DNA of 64,000 nt from Ceratotherium simum simum (taxonomy: Eukaryota; Chordata; Mammalia; Perissodactyla; Rhinocerotidae), in NCBI RefSeq assembly GCF_000283155.1, contig NW_004454163.1:26299792-26363791 (forward strand), given 5' to 3'. This document shows positions 1 through 10,639 of this stretch, one piece after another. The notes under the pieces were generated by a model, which made no database searches, was not told where the DNA came from, and saw nothing but the letters and a program-made list of their open reading frames with translations. Made by a program: the position numbers and the translations under genes. Positions within the stretch are counted from its first letter, which is position 1, and each line of letters starts with the position of its first letter.

Positions 1-2530
1 AAGCAATAATGTGCAGAAAGAACTCCAGTCACATGCGGCCAAAGAGCAGTTTCCCAGTGAACTTTCTTCCCAGGAACCAGTGAGCTCCCTGGACTATGAT
101 CTCCGTGTTGTCTAGGAGGGGTCACTAGCCCTTCCAAAAATCACCTCCTTAATGCCTTATTCAGGAGTGTCTCATAACAGAAAATGGTCGGTTGGTTCAT
201 GGATAACTTCAGGCACACTGGAGATTCCAGCATGTGGACAGGCTGTTGGGCCGCTGGACACTAGCTGACATCCACATGAGCAGCAATGTTTCCCTCTCCC
301 CACGGGCCTGACTCCAGCTGCTCCTACATCCATTCAGCGCAAATCAGATTGCGCCATTGTGCTCTACAAATGCCGGACAATTCTGAGCAATCTGCAAGAG
401 GATGCAGCCAACTCCTTAGTGTGCCACCCAGGACCCTTCACAAACTGACCCCAACTCTCTTTCTAGGCTCTTCTTTAGTGGCAGTCACCTCATACGTCTT
501 GCTGTTCCCCAAGCCCACTATGATCTTCCCTGCCTCCTAGTCTTCCCTCTACTTGGAATGTCCTTTTTCAACTTCTTTACCTAATCAATCCCACTCTTGC
601 TTTAAAACCCAGCTCAGATGTTGCCCTCTGTGAAGAACCCTGCCAACCTCTTGCAGTCTATTCCCCAGTTCTCTCATCGGCCCTCTATTGTTGAGCTCTT
701 CACATGGTACTAGGAGGATGCTTACTCCTCTCTCCCCCACAAGACCATAAGTATCAGAGATCAAGGATGATTTTATAACCCCTGTGTCTGCTCAGCACAG
801 TGCCTGATAACCAACACATTTTACTTAATGAATTGATGAAAGAAAACAGAAATAAATGAATGAATTATGCCATTTCTCACAAAACACACCATCTTTCCCA
901 GTCTTCCCATCCAAATGATGCCTGGAAATTACTCTTGGTAGCTATGGGTTGGTGAGGGACTACACAGGGCAACAGAGTCATGTTTGCAAAGGGTAGGCTT
1001 TCACGCAGGTGGGAGAGGGAAGCACATGTGTCCAAACTAACAACTCCCCTTGAAAACACTAAGTCAGCAGGGTCTTCCATGTCTATATTTCTTGTTTTCA
1101 CCCCCCATACAAGTCTGATTTCCAATGAAATCCAAGTGATATTTTGCAAAAATATCCTAATTATTTTTTAATTTACTAAGTAGCTATAATCCCAGGTCCG
1201 AAAAAAATCCTGTATCCAGTAGCTGTGGTTACTCTTTGAAGCACCATCTGCAGGATTTTTCCCTCTGGTAACTATCGAGCCACCCATTTTCACCTTTAGG
1301 CCTAGCATAGGATTCCTGCCTGCCTGTTTCTTTTCTGGCCAATTTGGTTCCTTTACATCCTATGACCTTCAGTCCCGTAGGCAATATAGGAATCATCCTA
1401 GCAGGACACAGACAGTTGCTGAGCGGTATGTGGAAACAGGGAGGCAGAAGACATAGTCCTGGCTCTGCAGGAGCTCACAGCCCAGAGCTCACCCCTTTGA
1501 GGAATTCACAGCCCACAGACAGACCATAACAGTAGGTCCACCAAAGCCCATAAGACAAGAAGTTCAGGAGGGAAAGAAATCATAACCACCTTGGAAAATA
1601 TCAACTGCTTTGTTGGAAAAGGCTCTCAAAGGCCAATTTCTCACCTCTAGCTTCTTTCATAAGTGCTTATTGACCAGTATTGGGAGGCGCAGGCCAAGGG
1701 TGAAGCTAGGGTGAAGAAGCCACAAGCTAATTGCCAAGGACAGAGCTAAAGAAATATGTGGGTTGCCTCTGAGCACCCAGCAGTGTGACTGAAGATGGAT
1801 TTTTATTTCCAATGGATATTAAAACAGGCAACATATGAATATGCTAAAACAAATTGAAAGTCAAGCAAAACAAAGAGGTAGGCAGTGAGCTTTCCTTCCA
1901 CCCTCAAAGGCAGCCTCTCTTACTTGGTTCTTGGCCCCCTCAAAAGAGTTCTGGGCATTTATAATGGACAGAGGCTTACAATGCCTTCAGCTTCTGGGCT
2001 GCTCAGGGCTAAGTGAAGTGGCCCATACTGAAGGCCTAGCCACAGGGATGAGTCAGAAAAGTGGGCAATGGAGAGTTAAATCAGGGCGGACTGCTCCAGG
2101 CCTGGTCAACTCAGGGGCATGCCCACTGGCCGCCTGCTGCGTGCTGGGAGCCGACCCCACAGGAGGTCAGGGGCTGGGGAGCCAGGCCCTCCACACGCAC
2201 GGTTCACCTCACAACTTTGCTAGGCATTACCCATCTTTTAGAGATAAACAATGTATGCGGTGGGCTAGGAGGTAGACAGGGTACAGATTCTCAAAAATTC
2301 CAAGGAGGTTTTAAGCCCTCACAAGGCAGGCCAGCCCAGTAGCTGTCTAGGGCTTCCTTGCTGGCATGCTGGGGCGGGTGCTGTTCCATGGGGCCCAGGG
2401 AAGCACCTCTGTGGTGAGGAGAGAAGCTTTTAAACGGTTGCCTTTCTAAAACTCTCCTGCATTTCAGAAGCACCCAGCTGGTGTGTATCCTCCAGGACAG
2501 CAAATCCAGTTATTTATCTCCATATTCCGT
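1..2530. other. Upstream intergenic DNA, no gene seen
   Basis: No exon-like or conserved coding segment is recognisable here. Open frames are short, overlap on both strands and carry no known domain. The stretch holds an L2-like remnant (about 430-845) and otherwise unique-looking DNA with moderate GC. It lies directly upstream of the ST8SIA3 CpG island, so distal promoter elements are possible, but I cannot pick out a specific one. Confidence 0.6.
430..845 (+). repeat. LINE L2 3'-end remnant
   Basis: The order of phrases matches the L2 3' end. A segment like the L2 line about small-business-like codons (ending near 565) is followed by the 'cccagctcagatgttgcc' block, then a 'cagcacagtgcctg' block, and the segment ends in an ATTGATGAA/AATGAATGAATT-type tail. 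Heavily diverged, as expected for an ancient mammalian LINE. Confidence 0.6.
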
Positions 2531-2807
2531 GATATATTTATAGAGTAATGAATGGTCTATTAAACTAAGTTTGGGCTCTGTCTCGCCACAGCCAGCTCCT
2601 CGCCCGCATCCTCAGCCGGGGAGGCCATTGACGTGGGCTGCAGCCTTCCAGCCTCAATTCCCCTCCCTCTGCACCTCCTCTTCATCCCTCCCTCTCCCGC
2701 CCCTCCCCCCAGTTATTTGGGAGATTAGAGTTCATTAATTAAATCTTGTGCTTAGATCGAACTGTAACATTATTCCAATCACATTTATCTTGCAGGCAGC
2801 GGGGGAG

Positions 2808-2843
2808 ATGGCAGCCTCGCTGGAAACGCGCGAGGGAGCCTGA
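2808..2843 (+). other. Upstream ORF 1 in ST8SIA3 leader (11 codons)
   Basis: An ATG with G at -3 and G at +4 (strong Kozak context) opens an 11-codon frame (MAASLETREGA) closed by TGA at 2841-2843. It would be a translational regulatory uORF only if transcription starts upstream of 2808, which is not known. Confidence 0.4.
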
Positions 2844-3111
2844 GCCGGCGGCCGGAGACGCACAGCGCAGCGCGCTCCATCGCCACGCCGCCGCGCAGAC
2901 CCTCCATCTTCCTGCTCAGCCTCCGGGCCGCGCTCGCCCCTGCCTTGGGGGTCCGGCTTCTCTCTGGGGCTCCTGCCCGCCCCCACGCCACCCCACCCCC
3001 GGCCCTCCGCGGCTCCCCTGCCCGGTCCCCCTCCCCCGCCACACACGCTGACACGCGCACGCGAACACACACACTCACACGCTGACACGCCAGCGAGCTG
3101 CTGGCCGCTCA

Positions 3112-3138
3112 ATGGACCGATTTCCCCGCTTTCCCTGA
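3112..3138 (+). other. Upstream ORF 2 in ST8SIA3 leader (8 codons)
   Basis: An ATG with a weak -3 base (T) but G at +4 opens an 8-codon frame (MDRFPRFP) that stops 16 bases before the main start codon. Its closeness to the ATG at 3155 means it could influence initiation there. No direct evidence of use. Confidence 0.4.
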
Positions 3139-3154
3139 TCCCAGGCAGCCCGGG

Positions 3155-3333
3155 ATGAGAAACTGCAAAATGGCCCGGGTCGCCAGTGTGCTGGGGCTGG
3201 TCATGCTCAGCGTCGCTCTGCTGATTTTATCGCTCATCAGCTACGTGTCCCTGAAAAAGGAGAATATCTTCACCACTCCCAAGTACGCCAGCCCGGGGGC
3301 GCCCCGAATGTACATGTTCCACGCGGGATTCCG
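3155..3333 (+). CDS. ST8SIA3: ST8SIA3 coding exon 1 (residues 1-60, first two bases of codon 60)
   Basis: Encodes the start, the cytoplasmic tail, the signal-anchor helix (VASVLGLVMLSVALLILSL) and the beginning of the stem. The ATG at 3155 has G at -3. A second in-frame ATG at codon 6 sits in a better context (A at -3, G at +4), so a 375-aa form is possible. The exon ends at CG, followed by the strong donor GTGAGT at 3334. Reading through the donor would meet TGA at once. Confidence 0.96.
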
Positions 3334-6300
3334 GTGAGTGCGGGCCTCTGAGCGCCCTCGGGTAGCTGGTTTATGGGGAGGGGTGGTGAGAGGGGGGTGT
3401 TTTGGCTTCTCTGAGACACTTTGGGCAAGATAACTGCGTGGTCCTTCCACTCCTCTCTCTGATTCTCCCTTCCCCCTCCGCTTTATTTTTTTTAACCCAA
3501 AGCCCCTAAAAGCCGTTGTCCTAATCGATGTGATTGCATTTCTCATATTCTTCCTCGGCATCCGTTCCCCCATTTCAAAAATGGGGGGAGGGGTTAAGGA
3601 GAATGATGGTGGAGGGAGAGGCAATGTGTGCGTTTGGGAGGGGGCGGTGAACCGCGAGATGGACATGCGTGAGGTGAGCGCCGTCGCCGCGTTCTGTCCG
3701 CAGACTCCGCGGCCAGGCTCCGGGCGGTCCGGAGGCGATTTAAAGGCGCAGGCGCCAGACTCCCCTTGCTCTCTCCTCCACTCCTCTCCCCCACCCCCCA
3801 CCCCATCAAATGATGCGCGGGTCTATTCTCAAGAAGCCCCTGGGGTATTCTACCTCGATCTTTACCCCTCCTCCTGTTTCCATTCCCCCTCCACCTTCCG
3901 GGATTTTTGCAACTCCCCCTCCCTCTGCGGGAAGCGAGCCTCCAAAGGGCCGCCTACCCTCGCCCCAGGTCCAAGTCACTGCCCGGCAGCGTAGGGCTGG
4001 ACTGGGAAGGCGCCAGGAGCAGCTTGGCACAGCTCATCGAGAGCCCCTGTTCCTACCTCTGACCCCTAGGAGGTCCCTCAGCAGGGCCTCCTGAGGGGCA
4101 GGTGGCAAATACAAACTGCACCCTGTGGTCCAAGCTGGGCCAGAGGTGCGGAACCTAGAGAAGCCCGAGCTGGGCAGAAGAGCGGAGCTGGCCGACGGCT
4201 TCCAGGGGTCCCAGTCAGGAGACAGGGAGTGAAATCTAACATAGGCTCGGGAAGGAAGAGGTTAAGGCGGGAGCCACCCTCAGCCTTCCCCTGGGTCTCC
4301 GATTTCCTCTGCCCTTTCTCCAAAAATCAATTCACCCGGCCCGCGGGAGTGTGGCGGGTCGGGCTGGCGGCGGCGCGGCCGCTGTCCACGGTGCTGACTC
4401 TCCTGGTCCTCGCCGCGCGTCAGGCTCCAGCGGCGCGCCGGGCTCCCGCCCCTGCTCTCCGCGAGACGGCCATTTTATGGTCTCTCCCGCACCGGGAGGG
4501 ATGGACAATGGAGACGGATTCCCCTAGTTTTCTTTCTTCCTCCGGGGTGTGTTGGGGAACAGAGGGTGGACCAAATGAGAGGTGACTTGGGGCGGGATGG
4601 AGCCAGTCCGTGTGCCAGCTGCCCCCCGCCCCCACCGGCTGGACTTTTAATGGCTCCCTTGGCTTCCCCCAGCTGAGGCCAGCACGTTTGTCTGTGTACT
4701 CATGCTCCTCTCCAGGTCACAGTTTGCGCTGAAGTTTCTAGATCCGTCATTTGTGCCCATTACGAATTCTCTGACCCATGACCTCCAAGAGAAACCTTCT
4801 AAGTGGACATTTAATCGGACTGCGTTTTTACATCAAAGGTAGGAGGGGGGGAAGAATCCAAAAGGTGTTTTTGAATTCTGGAGTTCAAAAAACAAAACAA
4901 AACGAAATGATCCACAACAACAAAAATCTATCCCCCACCCTGAGGTGTATTTGCATTGCCTTCTTGGCCTGACCGCACAAAAGCTGATTGGTAACCCTTT
5001 TTAAGTATGTAGTGCCTTCTCAGAAAACATCAGGAAGACCAATTTGAATGGAAGAAAAAAAATATTTCCGATATCCTCCCTAACTTAGGCTCAATTGAAC
5101 ACCATGATTTATAGTTAATATGTATGGCTAATACTATCAAAGCTATCTATTAAAAAAAAAAAGGTTAATTGCAAAAAGACCACCCAATGCATTTTTATTC
5201 CACCACTGAAAAAATTTGAAAATATAAAATAAAATAGTATTGTCTCATTGAAACACACAGAAAATACTACAATCAATCTCTATCAAATTACTAGTGAAAA
5301 TCTTAGCCCAAATAAATGCAGGTATTTAAGTAAGGTTTTGTTTTGATTTTGCCTGTTTATTTTCATTAAACCTTTACAGTTTTTAATATATTGTAAAAGC
5401 TACCCAGCATCTTTCTTAATAGTTGTTCTGTAGCAGCCTCGTTTATACGTGAAGGAGTTTATGTGTGTGTGTGGGGGGGGGTGTTTTGTGTTTTTGTTTT
5501 GTTTTGTTTGAGGTGGGGGAAGAAAGATGAGATTTATTCAAATTTATTTATTCTCAGTGATGCTGGTCTACTCTTAGCAATGCCAGATAAGTCATTACTC
5601 CTTCCTTCTTGGTGGGATTACTGTGCTGCTAAATGGAATGTGAGCCATCTAGTGTATTCATTAGGCGTGTGAATAGTTATTTTACAAATACTTATTATAC
5701 CACTCTATTTAGGGGGTTGTGTTTGGCCATAGCATTTCTAGTTATTGCACTCTCTCTTTTTTATTTTAATCTAATGACAGAATTAAATTCAGTAGATATC
5801 CAAGGTGTCATGAAAATATTGTTTACTTGAAAAGTTGGCATACACTCATGTGATTATGATTAAAATTTTTAAAACACTGTTTAATTAGAAATTAGTCCAT
5901 GACAATAATTGATTAACTCTAAAACCTAGAAGTGCTTTTTATTTTTAAACTTTTGGGTTTTTATCCAATATTAATTTTATAAACAACCCAGAAAACTTTA
6001 ATGAATAAAACACATTACACCTTTTCCCAAAACATATTTCTAACTCAGTAAAAATATTCTTCCCACACTAGGCCATGTGACCCAAATGACCAGTCAGAAC
6101 AATATTTCTTTCTCAAAACTTTCCTCCTTTTAATACTTTTATTAGGTAATCTTTAATTTCCCCGGTATTATTTTAAATTTACTTTACCTTTGTAACAGCT
6201 TATAAAGAACAGTATTGGTAACTTTGGAAGTTTTGGATTAAAGCTTTCAGTTTATGTTGCTCTATACTTTGACAAATAGTGATTTTTTTAAAAAATAAAA

Positions 6301-9300
6301 TTCTAGGTAAAGTGATGATATGCAAAGCATTTCGTTTCATTCTTGCTATTTTTTAGGCAAAAGATACAGGAAATTCAATGTGATTTCTTAGAATTAGAGA
6401 ATCTAGTAGCAAAGTAACATGTTACTGGTCTCTCTTAAATATTTTAAATAGCTGAGACTTTAAGAAGAGCTGCTTAACTTTACTTAAAGCTCAACATGAA
6501 AGCAAACTGAAATTAGCGCTAAGTATCCCCCTTGCCTGTTTATCCTCTGAATCCTTAGAATATACACACGTTTTCAGGATTTACAATAGCCTGTTTTTCT
6601 AAGGATTAGATTTCTCCAAGTAAATTGTGTTTCTGTATAATCAAGTAGAAAAAATATCCCTGTTTTAATATTCAAAGGACCTTAATGAGATTATCATCTC
6701 ATTTCTATTAAATATTAAACTATACCCACTGCTATTATCATTTTCACATTTTAATAATAGTACTCTACTGACTCATATCTATTTGGCTTTTATTTGGACA
6801 CCAGTCATATTTGATATTCCTTGAACACTGCAGTCCAATAGCAAACAAGTAGTCCCTAGTTACAAACTCTAAGTCACCAATGTTTGTGCATTAATGTGAG
6901 CTCTTTGGAGCCTGTGTAAATTGTCTCCTTCTATTTCCTGACACAGTTTGGCCTATGCCTCCCCCTTGATCAAATACACTCTTTATGTAGAGCAGAAAAA
7001 CCAAAGAATGGCAGCTAGAACTCTAAGTTACAATATTCACAAGCCTCGAAGGATTACATCCAGAACTTGACTGAAAGATGAGCGCATGTCTGTAGATTCT
7101 GAAGCAGTCCTCCCCTCAAAGACCACAATTGTTATGAATGTATATTCTTTCTTGGATTTAACGTGCCTACTATTCTTGTCTGAATGAAATGGCAGCGTAA
7201 GACATAAAATGGAAAATCAATTCTTTTGAATGGGATGCATTTAATGAATTTCTTTTTATTTTAGGCAAGAAATTCTTCAGCATGTCGATGTAATAAAAAA
7301 TTTTTCTTTGACCAAGAATAGTGTTCGGATTGGACAACTGATGCACTATGATTATTCCAGCCATAAATATGTTTTCTCTATTAGCAATAACTTCCGATCG
7401 CTGCTTCCAGATGTGTCACCCATTGTGAATAAGCATTATAATATTTGTGCTGTGGTTGGAAATAGTGGGATCCTGACAGGGAGCCGGTGTGGACAAGAAA
7501 TAGATAAGTCAGATTTTGTTTTCCGTTGCAATTTCGCCCCTACGGAGGCTTTCCAAAGAGATGTTGGAAAGAAAACCAACCTTACCACGTTCAACCCCAG
7601 CATCCTGGAAAAATATTACAACAATCTTTTGACAATTCAGGACCGTAACAACTTTTTCCTCAGTTTAAAAAAGCTCGATGGGGCCATTCTTTGGATCCCT
7701 GCATTTTTCTTCCACACTTCAGCAACTGTTACCAGGACATTAGTTGACTTTTTTGTTGAACACAGAGGTCAGTTAAAGGTCCAATTGGCTTGGCCTGGAA
7801 ATATAATGCAGCATGTCAACAGGTGTGTATATTTTATTGCCTTTAACTCATACCCCACCAGATGGCAAATCAATATTGTAATCTCTTGGGGGTGGGAGCT
7901 ATTCGATTAGTTAGTTGATGTGGTTAGCTTAGTACTTCAGGACAAACTCTTATGTTTTGTAATGAATGAATGAATCATTCTAGGTAAGAAGTTCAATCTC
8001 CTAGCCCCAGCTGGTAACCAAGTGCCAAATGGAGGGACTGGTGTTTCATCAGCCTCTCCTCTCTGTTCCTTGTCCCCTCCCTTGGTGGTAAGTCCTACAA
8101 GCAGTCATGGAAATTCTTCACAGATCAAGAATTTTCTTTAAATGGATAGCTCTTTCCCAATAATGCCAATGGCTAAATTAGACAAATCAAGTAGTTTTTT
8201 TCAAAGAAGAGGCAACTGACTTAAAATGTTCCTTTTTATTTGATGTTTGGGTGTTTTGTAGATGTCCAAGATTAGCAAACGACCTAGATAAATCATAAAT
8301 TATATAATCTGCCTTTATAATTTGGGATTTGAGTGCTCAAACAATGGCAAATATGTATTTTATGAGCTTGGTGTTATCCCTTGTAATTTGATAGACAGAT
8401 TGACCGGAGATGGATTATTTCGTCTAGTCTCATGGGTCTTAATTCTGGCTGTACATTAGAATCACTTGGAGAGCTTTAAAAAATACTGTTGCCTGGGCTC
8501 TACTTCAAGAGATTCTAATATAATTTGTCTGGGGAGGGGAAGGAAGGGCCCAGGTACTTGGTATTTCTTAATAACTCCCCAGATGATTCTAATATGCAGT
8601 CAGAATTGGGAGCCACTAATTCAGGGAATTTTATAAAGCAAGATTAATCGTAGGATTCTTTTTTTCTTTACATCATCTGAGGAAATTGCCTCAATTCTAA
8701 TTTCCCCTATGTAAGTAGCTCTCCACATGCTGTCCAGATATTACTACAAGTTGGAGTGGGTTCTAGGAGGCCTGGTAAACAGGGAATTCTAAAGATTTTT
8801 ATCCCATAGTAGATTATTCCCATCCTGTAGTCCCCTGCAGTCTTCCAAATTTAAGATCTGTTTGGTTGACCTCTCAGAAAGAGGAATCATCATCTAATAA
8901 ACTGGTACGTTTCTAACAGGTAGGGTGACACCATAATTGAAGTGCAAACTGGAACTTTTCTTTGAGAGAAAGAGGGTGCTATTAATAATTACAACAAAGA
9001 TATCAGAAAAAAATTGGGACTGTCCCAGTTTCCCAGGATGTATGGTCATGTTTTTAAGAAGTAATCTAGCCCAACTCCTAAGTCGAAAGATGAGTCAAGT
9101 GAGCTACAAAGAACAGGAGTTGTTTACCCAATGTCACTGCCCAAAATGGGCAGAACCAGAATTCGAAGCCAGGCCTCTGCCAACCTGTCCTGTGGTCTTT
9201 GACCTCATCATTTTGCTCCCCTCTTGCTCTATTTAAGTCCAGCTATACCAAAAGAATTGTCAGAAATCATTCTAACTCCTTAGGTAAGAATATTAAGACC

Positions 9301-10353
9301 AAGACTGAACTTTTAAACTTCAACTGGAAGGGGAGAGGTCTATCTTTGAAGCCTTTAAGTAGTGAAGAAGGACTATCTAAATATGGAAGGAAAAATAACC
9401 ATAATTTAGCATTTTTTTAAATTCAGAAACTGAGTAAATACTTTCCTGAGATTGTGGCATGCTAAAGATGGGCTTGCAAACCCCTAGTTAGAAGACAAAG
9501 GAGAAGGGAATATGATTTTTTACAAGAGGGTGGAGAAAAATAAGCCCTCACAATCTTTCCAAACCCAAGAAGAAGGACTTATCTCTAGGTGTGGTAAGGA
9601 AGTGACAGAGAAGGTCCCCTTAGATTAAACAACCTCCTCCCCACTTCCAAGGGCCCTTTATGTATGAGAAGCATAGTCATTCTCATTGGTGGCCTTCTGT
9701 GGTGTCACAATTGAGTCAGAGTCACCACTCTTCAGTGCAACCCAGAGGCAGGGCTGGCATCAAAATGGGCAAGCTCTGCAGTCACACAGGAACTGTGCTC
9801 AGAAGGGCCTGGCACTGGGTTTAATACTCTGCTATCATTCTCTCAAAATCCACAATAATGAAACAAGGGCCCACATTTTCATTTTGCACTGGGTCTCACA
9901 AATTATGTAGCTGGTCCTGCCCAGAGGCATTTTATGGTCTAAAAGATAGATTCAAAGCAAGTACAGTTTAAGTTACTTGGACAAATTCACCTCCTAGCCC
10001 AGATATTGACCTATCTGATTGAAACCTTCAACACTGGCCTCTGAATCCACCTGTACTTATTGTTCCACAGGTACTGGAAAAACAAACATTTGTCACCCAA
10101 ACGGCTGAGCACAGGTATTCTTATGTACACTCTTGCATCAGCAATATGTGAAGAGATCCACTTGTATGGATTTTGGCCTTTTGGATTTGACCCCAACACA
10201 AGGGAAGATCTTCCATACCATTACTATGACAAAAAAGGAACCAAATTTACCACCAAGTGGCAGGAGTCCCACCAGCTGCCTGCTGAGTTTCAGCTGCTGT
10301 ACCGAATGCACGGGGAAGGGCTCACCAAGCTGACTCTGTCACACTGTGCCTGA
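3155..10353 (+). CDS. ST8SIA3: Alpha-2,8-sialyltransferase 8C (ST8Sia III), complete 4-exon coding sequence
   Basis: Joined exons 3155-3333, 4716-4838, 7265-7822 and 10071-10353 give 1143 nt, or 380 aa plus TGA, the same length as human ST8SIA3. The enzyme is a Golgi type II membrane protein of family GT29. It transfers sialic acid from CMP-sialic acid in alpha-2,8 linkage onto sialylated glycolipids and glycoproteins, mainly in brain. Visible parts: a short cytoplasmic tail; a single signal-anchor helix about residues 9-33; a stem; sialylmotif L about 160-208 (NICAVVGNSG onward); motif S about 299-324 (LSTGILMYTLASAICEE onward); motif III around H337 (YHYYD); and motif VS with H354 and E359. 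H354 is the likely catalytic base. Cys162, Cys176, Cys313 and Cys379 fit the family's two disulfides. N-glycan sequons are at N93, N113 and N206, with a rare N-x-C at N160. All splice sites are GT-AG and the frame has no breaks. Confidence 0.98.
3334..4715 (+). other. ST8SIA3: ST8SIA3 intron 1
   Basis: A phase-2 GT-AG intron of 1382 bases with donor GTGAGT and acceptor CTCCTCTCCAG. It is unusually GC- and CpG-rich, with CpG-dense patches about 3650-3765 and 4335-4480, so the CpG island runs well past exon 1. The long open frames seen here on both strands follow from this composition. No repeat element is recognised. Confidence 0.9.
3640..4485. promoter_or_regulatory. Intronic CpG-rich patches (downstream part of CpG island)
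   Basis: Two CpG-dense lobes, 3640-3770 and 4335-4485, are separated by C-rich, CpG-poor DNA. They fit a multi-lobed promoter CpG island spanning exon 1 and intron 1. Whether they hold an internal promoter or enhancer cannot be told from sequence. Confidence 0.55.
4716..4838 (+). CDS. ST8SIA3: ST8SIA3 coding exon 2 (residues 60-101)
   Basis: 123 nt encoding the luminal stem, SQFALKFLDPSF onward, including the N93-R-T glycosylation sequon. The acceptor is TCTCCAG before 4716 and the donor is GTAGGA at 4839. Both flanking introns are phase 2, so the exon is symmetric: skipping it would remove 41 residues of stem without shifting the frame. It is too short and too embedded to show as a long open frame on its own. 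Confidence 0.96.
4839..7264 (+). other. ST8SIA3: ST8SIA3 intron 2
   Basis: A phase-2 intron of 2426 bases, AT-rich throughout. It starts GTAGGA and ends with a T-rich tract and TTTTAG before 7265. It contains a G-rich tract with short GT repeats near 5463-5485 and several A- or T-runs. I recognise no interspersed repeat in it, which is unusual for a mammalian intron of this size. Confidence 0.88.
7265..7822 (+). CDS. ST8SIA3: ST8SIA3 coding exon 3 (residues 101-287)
   Basis: 558 nt holding the N-terminal half of the catalytic domain: the N113-F-S sequon, then sialylmotif L with Cys162 and Cys176 and the GNSGILTGS loop that contributes to CMP-sialic acid binding. The N206-L-T sequon and the IWIPAFFFHTSATVTRTL segment follow. 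The acceptor is TTTTAG and the donor is GTGTGT at 7823. Length is a multiple of three and both flanks are phase 2. Without splicing the frame continues 29 codons into intron 3 and stops. Confidence 0.97.
8430..8622 (+). mobile_element. MER5A-like hAT DNA-transposon remnant
   Basis: The segment has the internal mirror symmetry of MER5: near its start 'cattagaatcactt' and near its end the inverted 'agatgattctaatatg', with the 'gcctgggctctac' and 'gagattctaa' blocks between. It is a non-autonomous element inside ST8SIA3 intron 3 with no coding capacity. Confidence 0.75.
9050..9210 (-). repeat. MIR SINE remnant
   Basis: Contains the reverse-strand MIR order: a degraded 'gaaactgag' block, a 'ttacccaatgtcac' block, then 'agaaccagaattcgaa' and 'ccaggcctctg'. 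Old and diverged, lying in ST8SIA3 intron 3. Confidence 0.6.
10071..10353 (+). CDS. ST8SIA3: ST8SIA3 coding exon 4 (residues 287-380)
   Basis: 283 nt including the stop codon TGA at 10351-10353. It encodes sialylmotif S (STGILMYTLASAICEEIHLYG, Cys313), motif III with H337, and motif VS with H354 and E359. The tail ends in Cys379-Ala380, where the cysteine fits the C-terminal disulfide of the polysialyltransferase subgroup. The acceptor is GTTCCACAG. The exon continues into the 3' UTR. Confidence 0.97.
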
Positions 10354-10633
10354 GAACTCGGAACAGAAAGTGCCAAATGGCTGTTTAAAAAGTGCCCCAA
10401 ATCAAATTGAATAGTCATCAGAATAGAACCCTAGAGAATTTCTTATAAGGATTGTCTGCCATTTAAAAGGAAAGATGTCTTCTCTCCCTCTGTTGCACTG
10501 CTCTTTTAAGGGGCTTAGCAGGACAGACGCATTGAAGCCACATGATTTAAACTTGATTGATAAAAGGAATGTTGCATTTGGAACTATGCTGCTAACGCGA
10601 TGGTTTAAAGTATTTTCATGTTTGTATTTTAAT

Positions 10634-10639
10634 AATAAA
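10634..10639 (+). terminator. ST8SIA3: Proximal poly(A) signal AATAAA, ST8SIA3
   Basis: A canonical hexamer 281 bases after the stop codon, followed by a T-rich stretch. It would give a short-3'-UTR transcript. Confidence 0.5.

Larger units (their letters stand above)
2796..3154 (+). promoter_or_regulatory. ST8SIA3: ST8SIA3 5' CpG island / 5' UTR
   Basis: Base composition switches sharply near 2800 from AT-rich to GC- and CpG-rich DNA, and this continues through the start codon at 3155. This is the expected CpG-island promoter and leader of ST8SIA3. The transcription start cannot be placed from sequence alone. A CCAAT pentamer lies at 2775-2779 and a splice-acceptor-like tract ends at 2795. 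The leader contains an imperfect CA/CACG-rich tract (about 3045-3092) and two short upstream ORFs. Confidence 0.75.
7823..10070 (+). other. ST8SIA3: ST8SIA3 intron 3
   Basis: A phase-2 intron of 2248 bases with donor GTGTGT and acceptor TTGTTCCACAG. It holds a MER5A-like DNA-transposon remnant (about 8430-8622), a reverse MIR (about 9050-9210) and, near 9665-9925, a segment that reads like another old interspersed repeat whose family I cannot name. Confidence 0.88.

Noticed and set aside
2533..2545. TATA-like sequence upstream of ST8SIA3
   Set aside because: It lies more than 250 bases upstream of the CpG island in generally AT-rich DNA. CpG-island promoters usually lack TATA boxes, and no transcription start is known near it.
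2735..4635. Several open frames of 70-186 aa on both strands around ST8SIA3 exon 1 and intron 1
   Set aside because: They are composition-driven shadows in CpG-rich DNA. The gene model from exons 1-4 accounts for this region and none of the frames shows a domain.
7308..7910. A 200-aa frame in exon 3 as a separate gene
   Set aside because: It is the middle of ST8SIA3 read through the exon 3 donor into intron 3. The conserved protein continues by splicing to 10071.
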